A stretch of DNA of 64,000 nucleotides from Microbacteriaceae bacterium (GTDB lineage: Bacteria; Actinomycetota; Actinomycetes; Actinomycetales; Microbacteriaceae), in NCBI GenBank assembly GCA_014377425.1, contig JACMPQ010000085.1, positions 1-64,000 of the forward strand, read 5' to 3'. The notes under the pieces are model-generated. The model saw only the letters and a program-made list of their open reading frames with translations, did not search any database and had not been told where the DNA came from. Below, piece after piece: positions 36,081 to 48,078 of the stretch. Each line of letters opens with the position of its first letter. The first letter of the stretch is position 1. Made by a program: the position numbers and the translations under genes.

Positions 36081-37718
36081 ATGGCAGAAGTAACGATCAG
36101 CCCGGATGAGATTCGCGACGCCCTCAAGAGTTTCGTCAAGTCATACGACCCGAGCTCCGCCGCCACCACTGAGGTCGGTTATGTCACCGACTCCGGAGAC
36201 GGTATTGCGCACGTTGAGGGCCTTCCGGGCGTCATGGCCAACGAGCTCATCACTTTTGCTGATGGCACGCTGGGGCTCGCTCAGAACCTCGAAGAGAACC
36301 AGATCGGTGTGGTTATCCTCGGGGAATTCGACGGCATCCAGGCCGGTATGGAGGTCACCCGCACGGGTGAAGTTCTCTCCGTTCCCGTCGGAGACGGCTA
36401 CCTCGGTCGCGTCGTTGACCCGCTCGGCGCCCCGATGGACGGGCTCGGCGAGATTGCCTCCGAAGGCCGTCGAGCTCTGGAGCTTCAGGCTCCCGGCGTC
36501 ATGCAGCGCAAGAGCGTGCACGAGCCGATGCAGACCGGTATCAAGGCGATTGACGCCATGATCCCCATCGGTCGTGGCCAGCGCCAGCTGATCATTGGTG
36601 ACCGCCAGACGGGTAAAACCGCCATCGCGCTTGACACCATCATCAACCAGAAAGCCAACTGGGCTTCCGGGGACGTCAACAAGCAGGTCCGCTGCATCTA
36701 CGTTGCCATCGGCCAAAAGGGTTCGACCATTGCCGGTATCAAGAGTGCGCTGGAAGAAGCCGGAGCCATGGAGTACACGACGATCGTTGCGTCTCCCGCC
36801 TCCGACCCGGCTGGCTTCAAGTACCTTGCTCCCTACACCGGTTCGGCCATCGGCCAGCACTGGATGTACGGCGGCAAGCACGTGCTCATCGTCTTTGACG
36901 ACCTTTCCAAGCAGGCCGAGGCTTACCGTGCCGTTTCCCTTCTGTTGCGCCGCCCGCCGGGGCGCGAAGCGTACCCGGGCGACGTGTTCTACCTGCACTC
37001 TCGCCTGCTCGAGCGTTGCGCCAAGCTTTCCGACGCCCTCGGCGCAGGCTCCATGACCGGACTCCCGATCATCGAGACCAAGGCCAACGACGTGTCGGCC
37101 TACATCCCGACCAACGTGATCTCGATCACCGATGGCCAGATCTTCCTGCAGTCCGACCTGTTCAACGCCAACCAGCGTCCCGCGGTCGACGTGGGTATCT
37201 CTGTCTCACGTGTTGGTGGAGACGCTCAGGTCAAGAGCATCAAGAAGGTTTCAGGAACCCTGAAGCTTGAACTTGCTCAGTACCGTTCGCTTGAGGCCTT
37301 CGCGATGTTCGCGTCCGACCTCGACGCGACCAGTCGTCGCCAGCTCGCTCGCGGTGCTCGCCTTACCGAACTCCTGCGCCAGCCGCAGTACTCGCCGTAC
37401 CCAGTCGAGGAGCAGGTCGTTTCGATCTGGGCAGGAACCAACGGCAAGCTCGATGAGGTTCCGGTCGAAGACATCCTGCGCTTCGAGCGGGAGTTGCTCG
37501 ACTTCCTGGCGCGCAACACCGAGATTCTTACGGTGTTGCGTGAGACCAACGTGCTCAGCGATGACACCACGGCGGCCCTGGTCGAGCAGATCGACAAGTT
37601 CAAGCTCGAGTTTTTGACTGGCGAGGGCAACCCGCTCGCCTCCGTCGGCAGCGAAAAGTTTGACAACATGCCTGCCGAGGACGTCAACCAGGAGAAGATC
37701 GTCAAGGTTCGTCGCTGA
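36081..37718 (+). CDS. atpA: ATP synthase subunit alpha
   Basis: 545 residues. Walker [13 protein letters not shown] near residue 172, Arg-finger region and [14 protein letters not shown] near 362. Non-catalytic nucleotide-binding subunit of F1. ATG with AAAAGGAAG upstream; the 73-base gap from atpH contains a small hairpin (gaggctcaccgcctc) around 36042-36056. Confidence 0.98.
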   Translation: MAEVTISPDEIRDALKSFVKSYDPSSAATTEVGYVTDSGDGIAHVEGLPGVMANELITFADGTLGLAQNLEENQIGVVILGEFDGIQAGMEVTRTGEVLSVPVGDGYLGRVVDPLGAPMDGLGEIASEGRRALELQAPGVMQRKSVHEPMQTGIKAIDAMIPIGRGQRQLIIGDRQTGKTAIALDTIINQKANWASGDVNKQVRCIYVAIGQKGSTIAGIKSALEEAGAMEYTTIVASPASDPAGFKYLAPYTGSAIGQHWMYGGKHVLIVFDDLSKQAEAYRAVSLLLRRPPGREAYPGDVFYLHSRLLERCAKLSDALGAGSMTGLPIIETKANDVSAYIPTNVISITDGQIFLQSDLFNANQRPAVDVGISVSRVGGDAQVKSIKKVSGTLKLELAQYRSLEAFAMFASDLDATSRRQLARGARLTELLRQPQYSPYPVEEQVVSIWAGTNGKLDEVPVEDILRFERELLDFLARNTEILTVLRETNVLSDDTTAALVEQIDKFKLEFLTGEGNPLASVGSEKFDNMPAEDVNQEKIVKVRR

Positions 37719-37719
37719 T

Positions 37720-40123
<2,404 letters not shown>

Positions 40124-40124
40124 C

Positions 40125-40391
40125 GTGGCTGAACTTACTGTCAGCGTCGTGTCAGCCGACCAAGAAGTTTGGTCGGGTAGCGCGAGCATGGTTGTCGCCC
40201 GCACCACCGAGGGTCAGATCGGAATCCTGCCCGGCCACGAGCCGATGCTGGCAATTCTGGCCACCGGCGAGGTTCGAGTCACGACCCCGAGCGGCGTCAT
40301 AACGGCCTCGGCCGAGGAGGGCTTTCTCTCGGTGGCGCAGGATGTCATCACGATCGTTGCTCGCAGCGCAGAGCTTACGAACGCGAAGTAA
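40125..40391 (+). CDS. atpC: ATP synthase subunit epsilon
   Basis: 88 residues, consisting of the beta-sandwich domain (ARTTEGQIGILPGHEPMLAI) with almost no C-terminal helical domain, the short form seen in several actinobacteria. GTG one base after atpD stop. A strong terminator follows 22 bases after the stop, closing the operon. Confidence 0.95.
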   Translation: MAELTVSVVSADQEVWSGSASMVVARTTEGQIGILPGHEPMLAILATGEVRVTTPSGVITASAEEGFLSVAQDVITIVARSAELTNAK

Positions 40392-40413
40392 CTCAACCAA
40401 CACCACCTCAGAC

Positions 40414-40459
40414 GCCACCCGTCGTTCCGGTTCTCCGGAAACGTCGGGTGGCTTTTCTG
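40414..40459 (+). terminator. Rho-independent terminator of the atp operon
   Basis: Left arm gccacccgtcgttccgg (40414-40430), loop ttct, right arm ccggaaacgtcgggtggc (40435-40452), then TTTTCTGTTT. Nearly perfect 17-bp stem. Confidence 0.9.
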
Positions 40460-40564
40460 TTTGATTTAGGGCTGCTGTCGCCAGACATCAGACACCTCGA
40501 TTTATTGCCCTGAACTTTCTCGCCACACACCAACTCGCCACGCACCAAAGAGAGCGGCACGACA

Positions 40565-41341
40565 ATGCTGATTATTTTGCCGCCCTCGGAAACCAAGCGC
40601 GACGGGGGAGCAGGCACCTTGAGCCTTGCGGGGCTCAGTTCACCCGCGTTGGCTCCTGTTCGTTCGGCAGTAACGGCTGCTCTTTCGGTGCTGTCGCTTG
40701 ATCGGTCCGCGGCGATGCTGGCTTTGAAGCTGGGCGCAACTCAGGCCATCGAAATTGACCGCAATCGCGCCCTGTTTACTGCGCCGGTGTTACCCGCGCT
40801 TGAGCGCTACACGGGTGTACTGTACGACGCACTCGACGTTGCGACGTTAGCACCGGATGCTCGCTCCCTTGCCGCCCGGTCGGTGCTGATTCATTCGGCA
40901 CTGTTCGGGCTGCTGCGCGCGGATGATGCGATTCCGGCGTACCGGCTCTCGCACAACTCCCGACTGCCGGGCCTCGCCCTGGGCCCGCTATGGCGCGGTG
41001 CTATCTCTGAGGAGTTGGATGCCCGCTTAGGGCTACTGCTCGATCTGCGCTCCGCGTCGTACGTGGCGCTCGGCCCGATTGCCGCGAGCCCTGAGCGCTT
41101 TGTGCTGCGGGTCATGGCCGTCGACGGGAGCGGTCGACGTCTATCGCTGACGCACTTCAACAAGAAGGGCAAGGGCGAGCTGGTACGGGAGATTCTGGCA
41201 TCCGGAATCGAGCACGAGTCTGTGGACTCGCTGCTGCTGTGGGCGGCCTCGGTCGGTATCGCCTTGGAACGGGGTGCTGCGGGGGTGTTGGAGTTGACCG
41301 TGAGCAACCTGCCCGGGGCGCCGGCGCTGCGCGGCATTTAG
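40565..41341 (+). CDS. yaaA: YaaA family peroxide-stress protein (DUF328)
   Basis: 258 residues. Opening LIILPPSETKRDGG, central VLIHSALFGLLRADDAIPAYRLSHN and C-terminal SLTHFNKKGKGELVREILASG are YaaA hallmarks. E. coli YaaA lowers intracellular free iron and limits DNA damage during peroxide stress. Located next to alkylation-repair genes, which are convergent. ATG at 40565 with GAGAG upstream. Confidence 0.88.
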   Translation: MLIILPPSETKRDGGAGTLSLAGLSSPALAPVRSAVTAALSVLSLDRSAAMLALKLGATQAIEIDRNRALFTAPVLPALERYTGVLYDALDVATLAPDARSLAARSVLIHSALFGLLRADDAIPAYRLSHNSRLPGLALGPLWRGAISEELDARLGLLLDLRSASYVALGPIAASPERFVLRVMAVDGSGRRLSLTHFNKKGKGELVREILASGIEHESVDSLLLWAASVGIALERGAAGVLELTVSNLPGAPALRGI

Positions 41342-41355
41342 GTGATTCGGCCGGT

Positions 41356-41952
41356 TTAGTCGGCGCGCCAGCACCCTGCGAAGTGATCGTCTAACATGCC
41401 GGTGGATTGCATGAGGGCGTGCATCGTGGTGGGTCCAACGAAGCGGAATCCACGGCTGCGTAACGTTTCGCTGAGGGCAGTGGATTCCGCGGTGTTCGCG
41501 AAGACGTCCTCTCGCCCGACCGGTCTGGCGCGCGGGCCCGCGGGCGCAAAGCTCCAGAGCAGTTCGTCGAGGGCCCCGGGGTGGCCCGCGATCAATTCTT
41601 GGGCGATGCGCGCATTGGCGATCGTCGCCAGTATCTTGGCGCGGTTTCGGATGATGCCGGCGTCGAGCATCAGCCGCGAAACATCCGCATCGCCGAACGC
41701 TGCGACGGCATCGACGGTGAAATCGGAGAATGCGCGGCGGAAGGTGGGCCGCCGATTCAGGATGGTGATCCAACTCAGCCCGGACTGGAACGCTTCGAGG
41801 CTGAGTTTTTCGAATAGCGGCCGATCGCCGTGCAGTGGAATGCCCCACTCTTCGTCGTGGTAGCGGCGATACTCGGCGCTGGGGTCACTCCAATAGCAGC
41901 GCGGGGTTCCGGTCTCGTCGGTGATGATGCTCGCATCTGTTCGGGCGATCAC
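41356..41952 (-). CDS. tag: DNA-3-methyladenine glycosylase I
   Basis: 198 residues from GTG at 41952. Tag signatures: zinc Cys in PRCYW and His in YRRYHDEEWGIPLHGD near residue 30, FQSGLSWITILNRRPTFRRAF near 57, and the C-terminal zinc His/Cys in MHALMQSTGMLDDHFAGCW. Excises 3-methyladenine from DNA. The start lies four bases after the stop of the methyltransferase gene, so the two repair genes are one operon. A longer open frame upstream overlaps that gene and has no Tag similarity. Confidence 0.92.
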   Translation of the reverse strand: MIARTDASIITDETGTPRCYWSDPSAEYRRYHDEEWGIPLHGDRPLFEKLSLEAFQSGLSWITILNRRPTFRRAFSDFTVDAVAAFGDADVSRLMLDAGIIRNRAKILATIANARIAQELIAGHPGALDELLWSFAPAGPRARPVGREDVFANTAESTALSETLRSRGFRFVGPTTMHALMQSTGMLDDHFAGCWRAD

Positions 41953-41956
41953 GACA

Positions 41957-42670
41957 TCAGCGATGATCGATTCCTTCGTGATCGAGCAGCCAAATTTTGG
42001 TCGATACCCCTTCGCCACCGCTGTAGCCGGTGATTTTGCGGTTGCCGGCGAGTACGCGGTGGCATCCCACGATGATCGGGATTGGGTTCGCGCCAACGGC
42101 GCCGCCCACCGCGCGACCCGCGGTTGCTCTTCCGGTGGCGAATCCGATTTCTCCATAGCTTGCAACTTCACCCCAGCGGATTTGCCTAAGTTCTTGCCAG
42201 ACCGCGCGTTGAAAAGCGGTGCCAACCAGCGCAATTGGTAGCTCAAATTCTCGGCGGGTACCGGCGAAATATTCGCCGAGCTGATCGGCTGCGCGATCAA
42301 GGATTTCGTCGGAAGCTTCGGGAAGCTCGTCATTGGGTAGGCGACCTGCCGATTCGATCACCAGCGCCGTGACTGCGCTGCCGTTGCCGACCAGCTCGAG
42401 TCGCCCGATCGGGCTTCTGAGGCGGCGAAGGCGTTTCGGTTTCTCGATGCTTGAGGGAGACACCGCGGTTGAGGGAGATTCCGCGGTTGGAGGAGATTCC
42501 GCGGGTGGAGGAGATTCCGCGGTTAAGGAAGTTTCCGCTGCAGAAGGGGACACCGCGTCTGCGGCGGCAAGATCAATCGAATTTGTAGCTGCGGAAAGCG
42601 GTGATGCTGAAGTGGCTGAATTACTGGGCCCGACCGTAGCGGAGCCGCTCAAGTTTGTGGCGTTGCTCAT
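41957..42670 (-). CDS. ogt: O6-alkylguanine-DNA alkyltransferase, GCHR variant
   Basis: 237 residues. Residues 1-75 are a low-complexity extension with six AESPPx-type repeats; residues about 80-237 are the methyltransferase domain. AFQRAVWQELRQIRWGEVASYGEI near 165 is the DNA-binding helix-turn-helix. The acceptor-Cys motif, normally PCHRV, reads GCHRV (IIVGCHRVLA near 211): the Cys, His and Arg are kept but the Pro is Gly. Removes alkyl groups from guanine by self-methylation. ATG at 42670 follows TACTGT by six bases (leaderless). First gene of an ogt-tag operon. Confidence 0.88.
   Translation of the reverse strand: MSNATNLSGSATVGPSNSATSASPLSAATNSIDLAAADAVSPSAAETSLTAESPPPAESPPTAESPSTAVSPSSIEKPKRLRRLRSPIGRLELVGNGSAVTALVIESAGRLPNDELPEASDEILDRAADQLGEYFAGTRREFELPIALVGTAFQRAVWQELRQIRWGEVASYGEIGFATGRATAGRAVGGAVGANPIPIIVGCHRVLAGNRKITGYSGGEGVSTKIWLLDHEGIDHR
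42453..42560. repeat. 18-bp tandem repeat, six units, in ogt 5' region
   Basis: Units of the type gagggagattccgcggtt at 42453, 42471, 42489, 42507, 42525 and 42543, the inner ones nearly identical and outer ones diverged. In frame, each encodes six residues (AESPPT-like) of the N-terminal extension. Confidence 0.85.
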
Positions 42671-42676
42671 CTTTCG

Positions 42677-42682
42677 ACAGTA
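42677..42682 (-). promoter_or_regulatory. Predicted -10 box, leaderless ogt
   Basis: TACTGT on the minus strand, six bases before the ATG at 42670. Divergent from the aldo/keto reductase promoter in a 121-base gap. Confidence 0.45.
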
Positions 42683-42779
42683 GCGAAAGCGTCGGTCACG
42701 GGGCCAGCCGTTGTTGACACCAATGCAGACTCCGGCACGCCCGCGCAACGGGGAGGAACAGTGCGCATCCCTCAACCCG

Positions 42780-42785
42780 TAGGCT
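42780..42785 (+). promoter_or_regulatory. Predicted -10 box, leaderless aldo/keto reductase
   Basis: TAGGCT, six bases before the ATG at 42792. Confidence 0.45.
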
Positions 42786-42791
42786 CGGGAA

Positions 42792-43763
42792 ATGCCTGAA
42801 ATTGAATACCGCCCGCTTGGAAAATCCGGTTTGATCGTTTCCACGATCGGGCTCGGGTGCAATAATTTCGGACGCAACAAGACGGCCACCGAAACCCAAG
42901 CGGGAACGGACGCCGTGATTCACGCGGCGATCGATGCCGGAGTCACCCTGTTCGACGGTGCCGACATCTACGGCGCAACGCGCGGACTCAGCGAAACACT
43001 CATGGGAAACTCGCTGCGGGGTCGACGCCACGAGATCGTGCTTGCAACCAAGTTCGGGATGGACATGGCCGGGCTGAACGGGCCGGATTGGGGCGTGCGC
43101 GGCTCGCGCCGGTACATCCGGTTAGCTATCGAATCGTCGCTTCGGCGGCTGCGGACCGACTGGATCGACCTGTACCAACTCCATCAACCCGACGCGGTGA
43201 CCCCGATTGAGGAAACTCTCGCGGCGCTCGATGAGCTCATTGCCGAGGGCAAGATTCGCTATATCGGGCATTCGAACCTCGCCGGCTGGCAGATCGCGCA
43301 GGCGGAGTATGTCGCCGAGCTCCACGGACACCCTAAATTTATTTCCGCCCAGGATGAATACAGCCTGTTGGTCCGCGAAGTAGAGAAGGAGGTACTGCCG
43401 GCCGTAAATGAATTCGGTCTCGGGTTCTTGCCCTACTTCCCGCTTGCTAATGGCCTGTTCACCGGTAAGTTCTCACGCAAGGGGGGCCCGGCCGACAGCC
43501 GAATCATGCACACCCGGCCGCAGGTGCTGGAACACGCGCCATGGGATGCTCTGGAGGCGTTTGCGGCGTTCTGTGCCGAGCGCGGAATCAGCATGCTGGA
43601 GGCAACCCTTGCCTGGTTGCTCGCACAACCGGGGCTCACGAGCGTCATTGCCGGTGTTACCAAGCCCAGCCAAATCGAGCAGAATGCGCTGGCCGCGAGC
43701 GCCTGGCATCCGTCAAGTGCCGAAGTTGCCGAGATCGGTGCCCTCTTCGCCCCGGCCGCTTAG
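42792..43763 (+). CDS. Aldo/keto reductase
   Basis: 323 residues, TIM-barrel NADPH reductase. N-terminal RPLGKSGLIVSTIGLG, catalytic Asp/Tyr in FDGADIYG near residue 57, Lys in LATKFGM near 87, and His in YQLHQPD near 130. C-terminal VIAGVTKPSQIEQN near 294 is the cofactor phosphate site. Substrate is unknown. Leaderless start predicted. Divergent from the ogt-tag operon. Confidence 0.9.
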   Translation: MPEIEYRPLGKSGLIVSTIGLGCNNFGRNKTATETQAGTDAVIHAAIDAGVTLFDGADIYGATRGLSETLMGNSLRGRRHEIVLATKFGMDMAGLNGPDWGVRGSRRYIRLAIESSLRRLRTDWIDLYQLHQPDAVTPIEETLAALDELIAEGKIRYIGHSNLAGWQIAQAEYVAELHGHPKFISAQDEYSLLVREVEKEVLPAVNEFGLGFLPYFPLANGLFTGKFSRKGGPADSRIMHTRPQVLEHAPWDALEAFAAFCAERGISMLEATLAWLLAQPGLTSVIAGVTKPSQIEQNALAASAWHPSSAEVAEIGALFAPAA

Positions 43764-43941
43764 TCGTAACGCGGTACCCCGCTTACCTCAGCGCGACGCG
43801 GCTAAATCCGCATCGCCGTGTGGGGGAAACAAAACCCCTGTGCAAATTCGTTAAGATCAAGGAAGACTTTGCGGTTTTTGCCGCGCTCGATCGAACTCGA
43901 ACCACTAAACACGCTCTCTCGAACTCAGTTGAAGGATTCCC

Positions 43942-44832
43942 ATGCGCGCTAAATTCATCCTCCCGGCTCTTGCCGCGGCCACCGCACTGCTGCTTACCGG
44001 TTGCGTAGATAACTCCGCCCCGGCCGAGTCGAATGCGCCGACCACGACTGCTGTCAGCAAAGATGCGAAGGCAGCAGCCCTGGTGCCCGAGGCCACCGCG
44101 AAATCTGGCACGCTCGTGATCGCCACCGATCCAAGCTACGCCCCGAATGAGTTCAAAGACGAAGCTGGCAACCCCACCGGGTGGGGCATTGAGCTTGCCA
44201 GTGCCGTTGCCGCCAAGCTCGGCCTCAAGCCGACCTTTCAGGTGTCGAAGTTCGACAACATCATCCCGAGCGTCACCGGTGGCAAAGCCGACATCGGGGA
44301 ATCATCGTTCACCGACACGGTCGAGCGTGAGAAGCAGGTCGACTTCGTCAACTACTACACCGCAGGCATCTTGTGGGCCTCGGGCAAGGGCAAAGCCGTT
44401 GACCCTGACAATGCCTGTGGGATGAAGGTCGCCGTTCAGGCAACCACCTACCAAGACACCGATGAGATTCCGGCCAAGAGTGCCGCGTGTGTAAAGGCTG
44501 GCAAAGCACCGATCGAAAAACTGCCCTTTGACACTCAGGATCTCGCCACCAACGCCGTGGTGCTCGGCCAGGCCGACGCCCTCAGCGCCGACTCCCCGGT
44601 TAGCCTGTATGCGGTGAGCAAGACCGGCGGCAAGCTTCAGGTTGCCGGGAAGTCCTTCGAAGTTGCTCCCTACGGCCTCGTCGTTGCCAAGGGTTCGAAG
44701 CTGTCGGAGGCGCTGAAGGCGGCCCTGCAGTCACTCGTTGACGACGGCGGTTACGCCAAAATTCTGACAAAGTGGGGCGTCGCCGACGGCGGCATCAAGA
44801 CCATCACAATCAACGCAGCTGCAAACGGCTAA
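43942..44832 (+). CDS. Polar amino-acid ABC transporter, substrate-binding lipoprotein
   Basis: 296 residues. Lipobox LLLTGC (Cys near residue 20). Solute-binding family 3 blocks: TLVIATDPSYAPNEFKDEAGNP near 53, WGIELASAVAAKLGL, and ADIGESSFTDTVEREKQVDFVNYY near 113. Binds an amino acid outside the cell and hands it to the permease; specificity not readable. ATG with GAAGGA upstream. The permease gene follows three bases after the stop. The 178-base gap upstream shows no gene. Confidence 0.92.
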   Translation: MRAKFILPALAAATALLLTGCVDNSAPAESNAPTTTAVSKDAKAAALVPEATAKSGTLVIATDPSYAPNEFKDEAGNPTGWGIELASAVAAKLGLKPTFQVSKFDNIIPSVTGGKADIGESSFTDTVEREKQVDFVNYYTAGILWASGKGKAVDPDNACGMKVAVQATTYQDTDEIPAKSAACVKAGKAPIEKLPFDTQDLATNAVVLGQADALSADSPVSLYAVSKTGGKLQVAGKSFEVAPYGLVVAKGSKLSEALKAALQSLVDDGGYAKILTKWGVADGGIKTITINAAANG

Positions 44833-44835
44833 CCG

Positions 44836-45867
44836 ATGAGCAGCGCACAGTCGAACCGCGCCCCGGCGGTGCCCGGAAACGACCGTTCGTTGCCGAGTAC
44901 GGCCGCTCCGATCAAGGCCATCCGCTTGCGGCATCCGTGGCGCACCGTTTTTGCGGTCATCATTGTGCTGCTGGCGGTGACCTTCATTCTGGATGCCGCC
45001 CAGCGACCGGCCTACGACTGGCCCTCGGTCGCCAAGTACGTCTTCGATCGCCGGATCACGCTCGCCGCGATCACGACGCTTGAGCTGACGGTTTTGTCGA
45101 TGGTCATCGCCATTGTGCTGGGAATCGTTCTGGCCATCATGCGCCTCTCGCCAAATCCAGTGGTCAAGAGCGTGGCCTGGGTGTATCTCTGGATCTTTCG
45201 TGGTACCCCGGTGTACGTCCAACTGGTTTTTTGGGGCCTCTTCGCACTGATCTACAAAACGATTACCGTGGGGATTCCGTTCGGCGAGCCGCTGATGACC
45301 TTTGATACCCGCTCGGTGATCAATACCTTCGGGCTGGCTGTGATCGGTCTGGCGCTGAATGAAGCCGCGTATATGGCAGAAATCGTGCGCGCCGGGCTCC
45401 TTTCGGTGGATCGCGGGCAGGAAGAGGCCGCGACCGCTCTGGGCATGAGCTGGTTCCAGACCATGCGCCGAGTGATTGTGCCGCAGTCGATGCGCATCAT
45501 CATCCCGCCCACCGGCAACGAGGTGATCTCGATGCTGAAAACTACCTCGCTCGTTACGGCGGTGCCCTTTAGCTACGACCTGTACACGCGCTCACGGGAC
45601 ATCTCGGCGGAGACCTTCAACGTCATCCCAATGCTTTTGGTTGCCTCGATCTGGTACCTGCTCTTTACTTCGATACTGATGGTGGGCCAATACTTTTTGG
45701 AGCGTCGCTTCGCCCGCGGAGTGGGTGATCGCCGACCCGATCGCAAATCGTCGGCCACGAGGGTGCTGCCGATCGTCGGTGCTCACCAGGCGACGGTCAT
45801 TGGCACTCCCGCAACGTCAGGGCAAAACCCGCGGCTCGGCCGGGGCAGGAACGAGAACGATGAGTGA
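44836..45867 (+). CDS. Polar amino-acid ABC transporter permease
   Basis: 343 residues. A polar N-terminal stretch, then about five membrane helices. The EAA loop [20 protein letters not shown] with EAATALGMS (near 180-205) contacts the ATPase. A single permease suggests a homodimeric channel. The C-terminal 45 residues are polar. The gene overlaps the ATPase gene by eight bases. Confidence 0.92.
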   Translation: MSSAQSNRAPAVPGNDRSLPSTAAPIKAIRLRHPWRTVFAVIIVLLAVTFILDAAQRPAYDWPSVAKYVFDRRITLAAITTLELTVLSMVIAIVLGIVLAIMRLSPNPVVKSVAWVYLWIFRGTPVYVQLVFWGLFALIYKTITVGIPFGEPLMTFDTRSVINTFGLAVIGLALNEAAYMAEIVRAGLLSVDRGQEEAATALGMSWFQTMRRVIVPQSMRIIIPPTGNEVISMLKTTSLVTAVPFSYDLYTRSRDISAETFNVIPMLLVASIWYLLFTSILMVGQYFLERRFARGVGDRRPDRKSSATRVLPIVGAHQATVIGTPATSGQNPRLGRGRNENDE

Positions 45868-46630
45868 TGCAATTCCCATGGTGCTCGCCGAGGGCGTGAC
45901 CAAGAGTTTTGGCTCCAACGAGGTTCTCAAGGGAATCTCCCTCGAGGTGCAGCGCGGCGAAGTGATGTGCCTTGTTGGTCCGTCTGGCTCCGGCAAGTCA
46001 ACCTTCTTGCGCTGCATCAACCATCTCGAGGTGCTCTCGGCCGGTCGGTTGAGCGTGGACGGCGAATTGGTCGGTTATCGCGAGATGAACGGCAAACTGT
46101 TTGAGCTGCATCCGAAGGAGGCCGCGCGTCAGCGCCGCGATATCGGAATGGTCTTCCAGCGTTTCAATCTGTTTCCGCATATGACCGCGCTGCAGAACGT
46201 GACTGAGGCCCCACAGCGGGTCAAGGGTTTGCCGAAGGCCCAAGTTGAGAGGCAGGCGCGAGAGCTCTTGGCTCGGGTGGGGCTCGATGACCGAGCGGAT
46301 TACTATCCGGCGCACCTCTCCGGGGGTCAACAGCAGCGTGTGGCCATTGCGCGGGCTCTGGCGATGGAGCCTAAGCTCATGCTGTTCGATGAGCCGACCA
46401 GCGCATTGGATCCTGAACTCGTCGGCGAAGTGCTCGACGTGATGAAGGGCCTGGCGAAATCCGGCATGACCATGATCGTGGTCACCCACGAGATGGGGTT
46501 TGCCCGTGAGGTGGCCGACTCCCTGGTCTTCATGGATGGCGGCGTCGTGGTTGAGGCCGGAGATCCGGCTGTGGTGTTGAGCAACCCCCAACACCAGCGC
46601 ACCCAGGCCTTCCTTTCTAAGGTTCTCTAG
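45860..46630 (+). CDS. Polar amino-acid ABC transporter ATP-binding protein
   Basis: 256 residues from ATG at 45860. Walker [10 protein letters not shown] near residue 39, signature [15 protein letters not shown] near 153, Walker [14 protein letters not shown] near 174, H-loop VVTHEMGF. Matches the HisP/GlnQ group. Overlaps the permease by eight bases; ends ten bases before the convergent VOC gene. An open extension upstream in the same frame overlaps the permease and is not conserved. Confidence 0.94.
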   Translation: MSDAIPMVLAEGVTKSFGSNEVLKGISLEVQRGEVMCLVGPSGSGKSTFLRCINHLEVLSAGRLSVDGELVGYREMNGKLFELHPKEAARQRRDIGMVFQRFNLFPHMTALQNVTEAPQRVKGLPKAQVERQARELLARVGLDDRADYYPAHLSGGQQQRVAIARALAMEPKLMLFDEPTSALDPELVGEVLDVMKGLAKSGMTMIVVTHEMGFAREVADSLVFMDGGVVVEAGDPAVVLSNPQHQRTQAFLSKVL

Positions 46631-46640
46631 CGTCCAGCAG

Positions 46641-47063
46641 TCAGCGCCGGGCGATGAATTCCAGCGCGATGTTATCGGGGTCGCGAAATTCGAGCACGTG
46701 ACTGGTGCCGAGGTCTTTTACCCCGGAGTGAGCGATTCCGAGGTCATTGAGCAGCGCTTCTGCAGCGGTGAGCTCGGTAAGAGATACGACGGCGAAGCTG
46801 AGGTGGTCGAGGCCGACCCGGTCTTCGTTAAAACGATCACCGGTGGCCGCCACCGGTCGCAGCCCCAGGATGCCGCCCGCGAAACCGTAAATGACCCCGC
46901 CGAAGAGAAACGAAAATTGATCTTTGGTTGCCTGGTCTGCGTTTGCCGGTGGGGCTTCATAGACGACTGGAAAACCGAAGACAGCCTCGTAGAAGGCGCG
47001 GGATCGCACAATGTCGGTGACGGTGAGCCGCACGTGGGAGTAGGCGAGTACGGGAACAGGCAT
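46641..47063 (-). CDS. VOC (glyoxalase/dioxygenase-like) family protein
   Basis: 140 residues, two paired beta-alpha-beta-beta-beta modules. AYSHVRLTVTDIVRSRAFYEAVFGF at the N-terminus and GLDHLSFAVVSLTELTAAEALL near 84; FRDPDNIALEFI near the end supplies the usual metal-ligand Glu. Substrate unknown. GGAG precedes the ATG. Confidence 0.8.
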   Translation of the reverse strand: MPVPVLAYSHVRLTVTDIVRSRAFYEAVFGFPVVYEAPPANADQATKDQFSFLFGGVIYGFAGGILGLRPVAATGDRFNEDRVGLDHLSFAVVSLTELTAAEALLNDLGIAHSGVKDLGTSHVLEFRDPDNIALEFIARR

Positions 47064-47181
47064 GGGGCTCCAAAGAATGTTGGGCGAGAAGACTGCGGGG
47101 CGACGCTGCGGTTAGCGTAGGGGTAGCGCGCGCCGAGAAGCTGGGGGAGGCCGCCCATGCGACGCCCATAGAGAATTTTGA

Positions 47182-47958
47182 CTAGTTCAGCACTCGCGTG
47201 TTCGTGGGCAGCGCGCCGCCGTCCAGAAGTGCGGTCGCGGCGTCGGCCAGGGCGGTGAGGGCCACGCGCTGCATCCACGGTCCGTAGCTGATGCGTGCGA
47301 CTCCGAGCTGCTGGAGGAGGGCCGGTGAGAGGGAACCTGGAAGGTTGATCACACTGAGCCGGTTGGGGCCGAACTCCTCGACGAGGGCTATAACGGTGGG
47401 TTCGTCGAGCATTCCCGGGGTGAAGACGGTGGTGGCACCGACATCAAGAAACGCTTTTCCACGCTCGATGGCGTCAGCAAGGACATCTTTTGGGTCGCGG
47501 CCGGCTCCGCGAGCAAACGCGTCGGTGCGGGCGTTCAGCACAAAGGGGATGCCTTCAGCCGCGCCCGCCGCGACCACATCGCTCATCTGTCGCACCGCGT
47601 CGGCCAGAGGGATCATGCGATCCTCGATGTTTGCGCCCACTATGCCCACAGCGATGGCTCGTCGCACGGTCTCACCGGGGTTACCAAAGCCGGCCTCGAG
47701 GTCGGCGGTGACCGGGAGCTCGGTGCTGGCCGCAATGCGTGCTACGGCTTCGAGCATCGTTTCCAGCGGCATGGTGCCATCGGCGTACCCGTACGCGGCA
47801 GCAATGGAGTGACCGGCGGTAGCAAGTGCGGTGGTGCGCGGCAGATCAGCAATGACGGTGGCGGAGATGACATCCCACACGTTGATCAGCTGCAGCACCT
47901 CGGGGGCTCGGTGCAGCTCAAGAAGGGTGGCGGCTTTATCAGTGCGGGAAGCAGTCAT
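47182..47958 (-). CDS. Isocitrate lyase/phosphoenolpyruvate mutase family protein
   Basis: 258 residues. TIM-barrel with Mg-site and active-site blocks VTADLEAGFGNP (near residue 84), GANIEDRM (near 109) and VLNARTDAFARG (near 140). The isocitrate lyase KKCGH Cys loop is absent, so it is closer to the small PEP mutase/carboxyvinyl-carboxyphosphonate mutase-like group; several such proteins cleave 2-methylisocitrate-like acids. Lies 120 bases after the putrescine oxidase-like gene, and could be separate from it. Confidence 0.8.
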   Translation of the reverse strand: MTASRTDKAATLLELHRAPEVLQLINVWDVISATVIADLPRTTALATAGHSIAAAYGYADGTMPLETMLEAVARIAASTELPVTADLEAGFGNPGETVRRAIAVGIVGANIEDRMIPLADAVRQMSDVVAAGAAEGIPFVLNARTDAFARGAGRDPKDVLADAIERGKAFLDVGATTVFTPGMLDEPTVIALVEEFGPNRLSVINLPGSLSPALLQQLGVARISYGPWMQRVALTALADAATALLDGGALPTNTRVLN

Positions 47959-48078
47959 GGCGTCAGCTTAGTGTTGAGCCATCGCCCGCCCGGCTCGGCA
48001 ATCACGCGCAATGACGCTGGGCGACGATACCGGGAGAAGATGCCGGGAGAAGACTCTGCGCCGGCGATGTCGGTGAGC

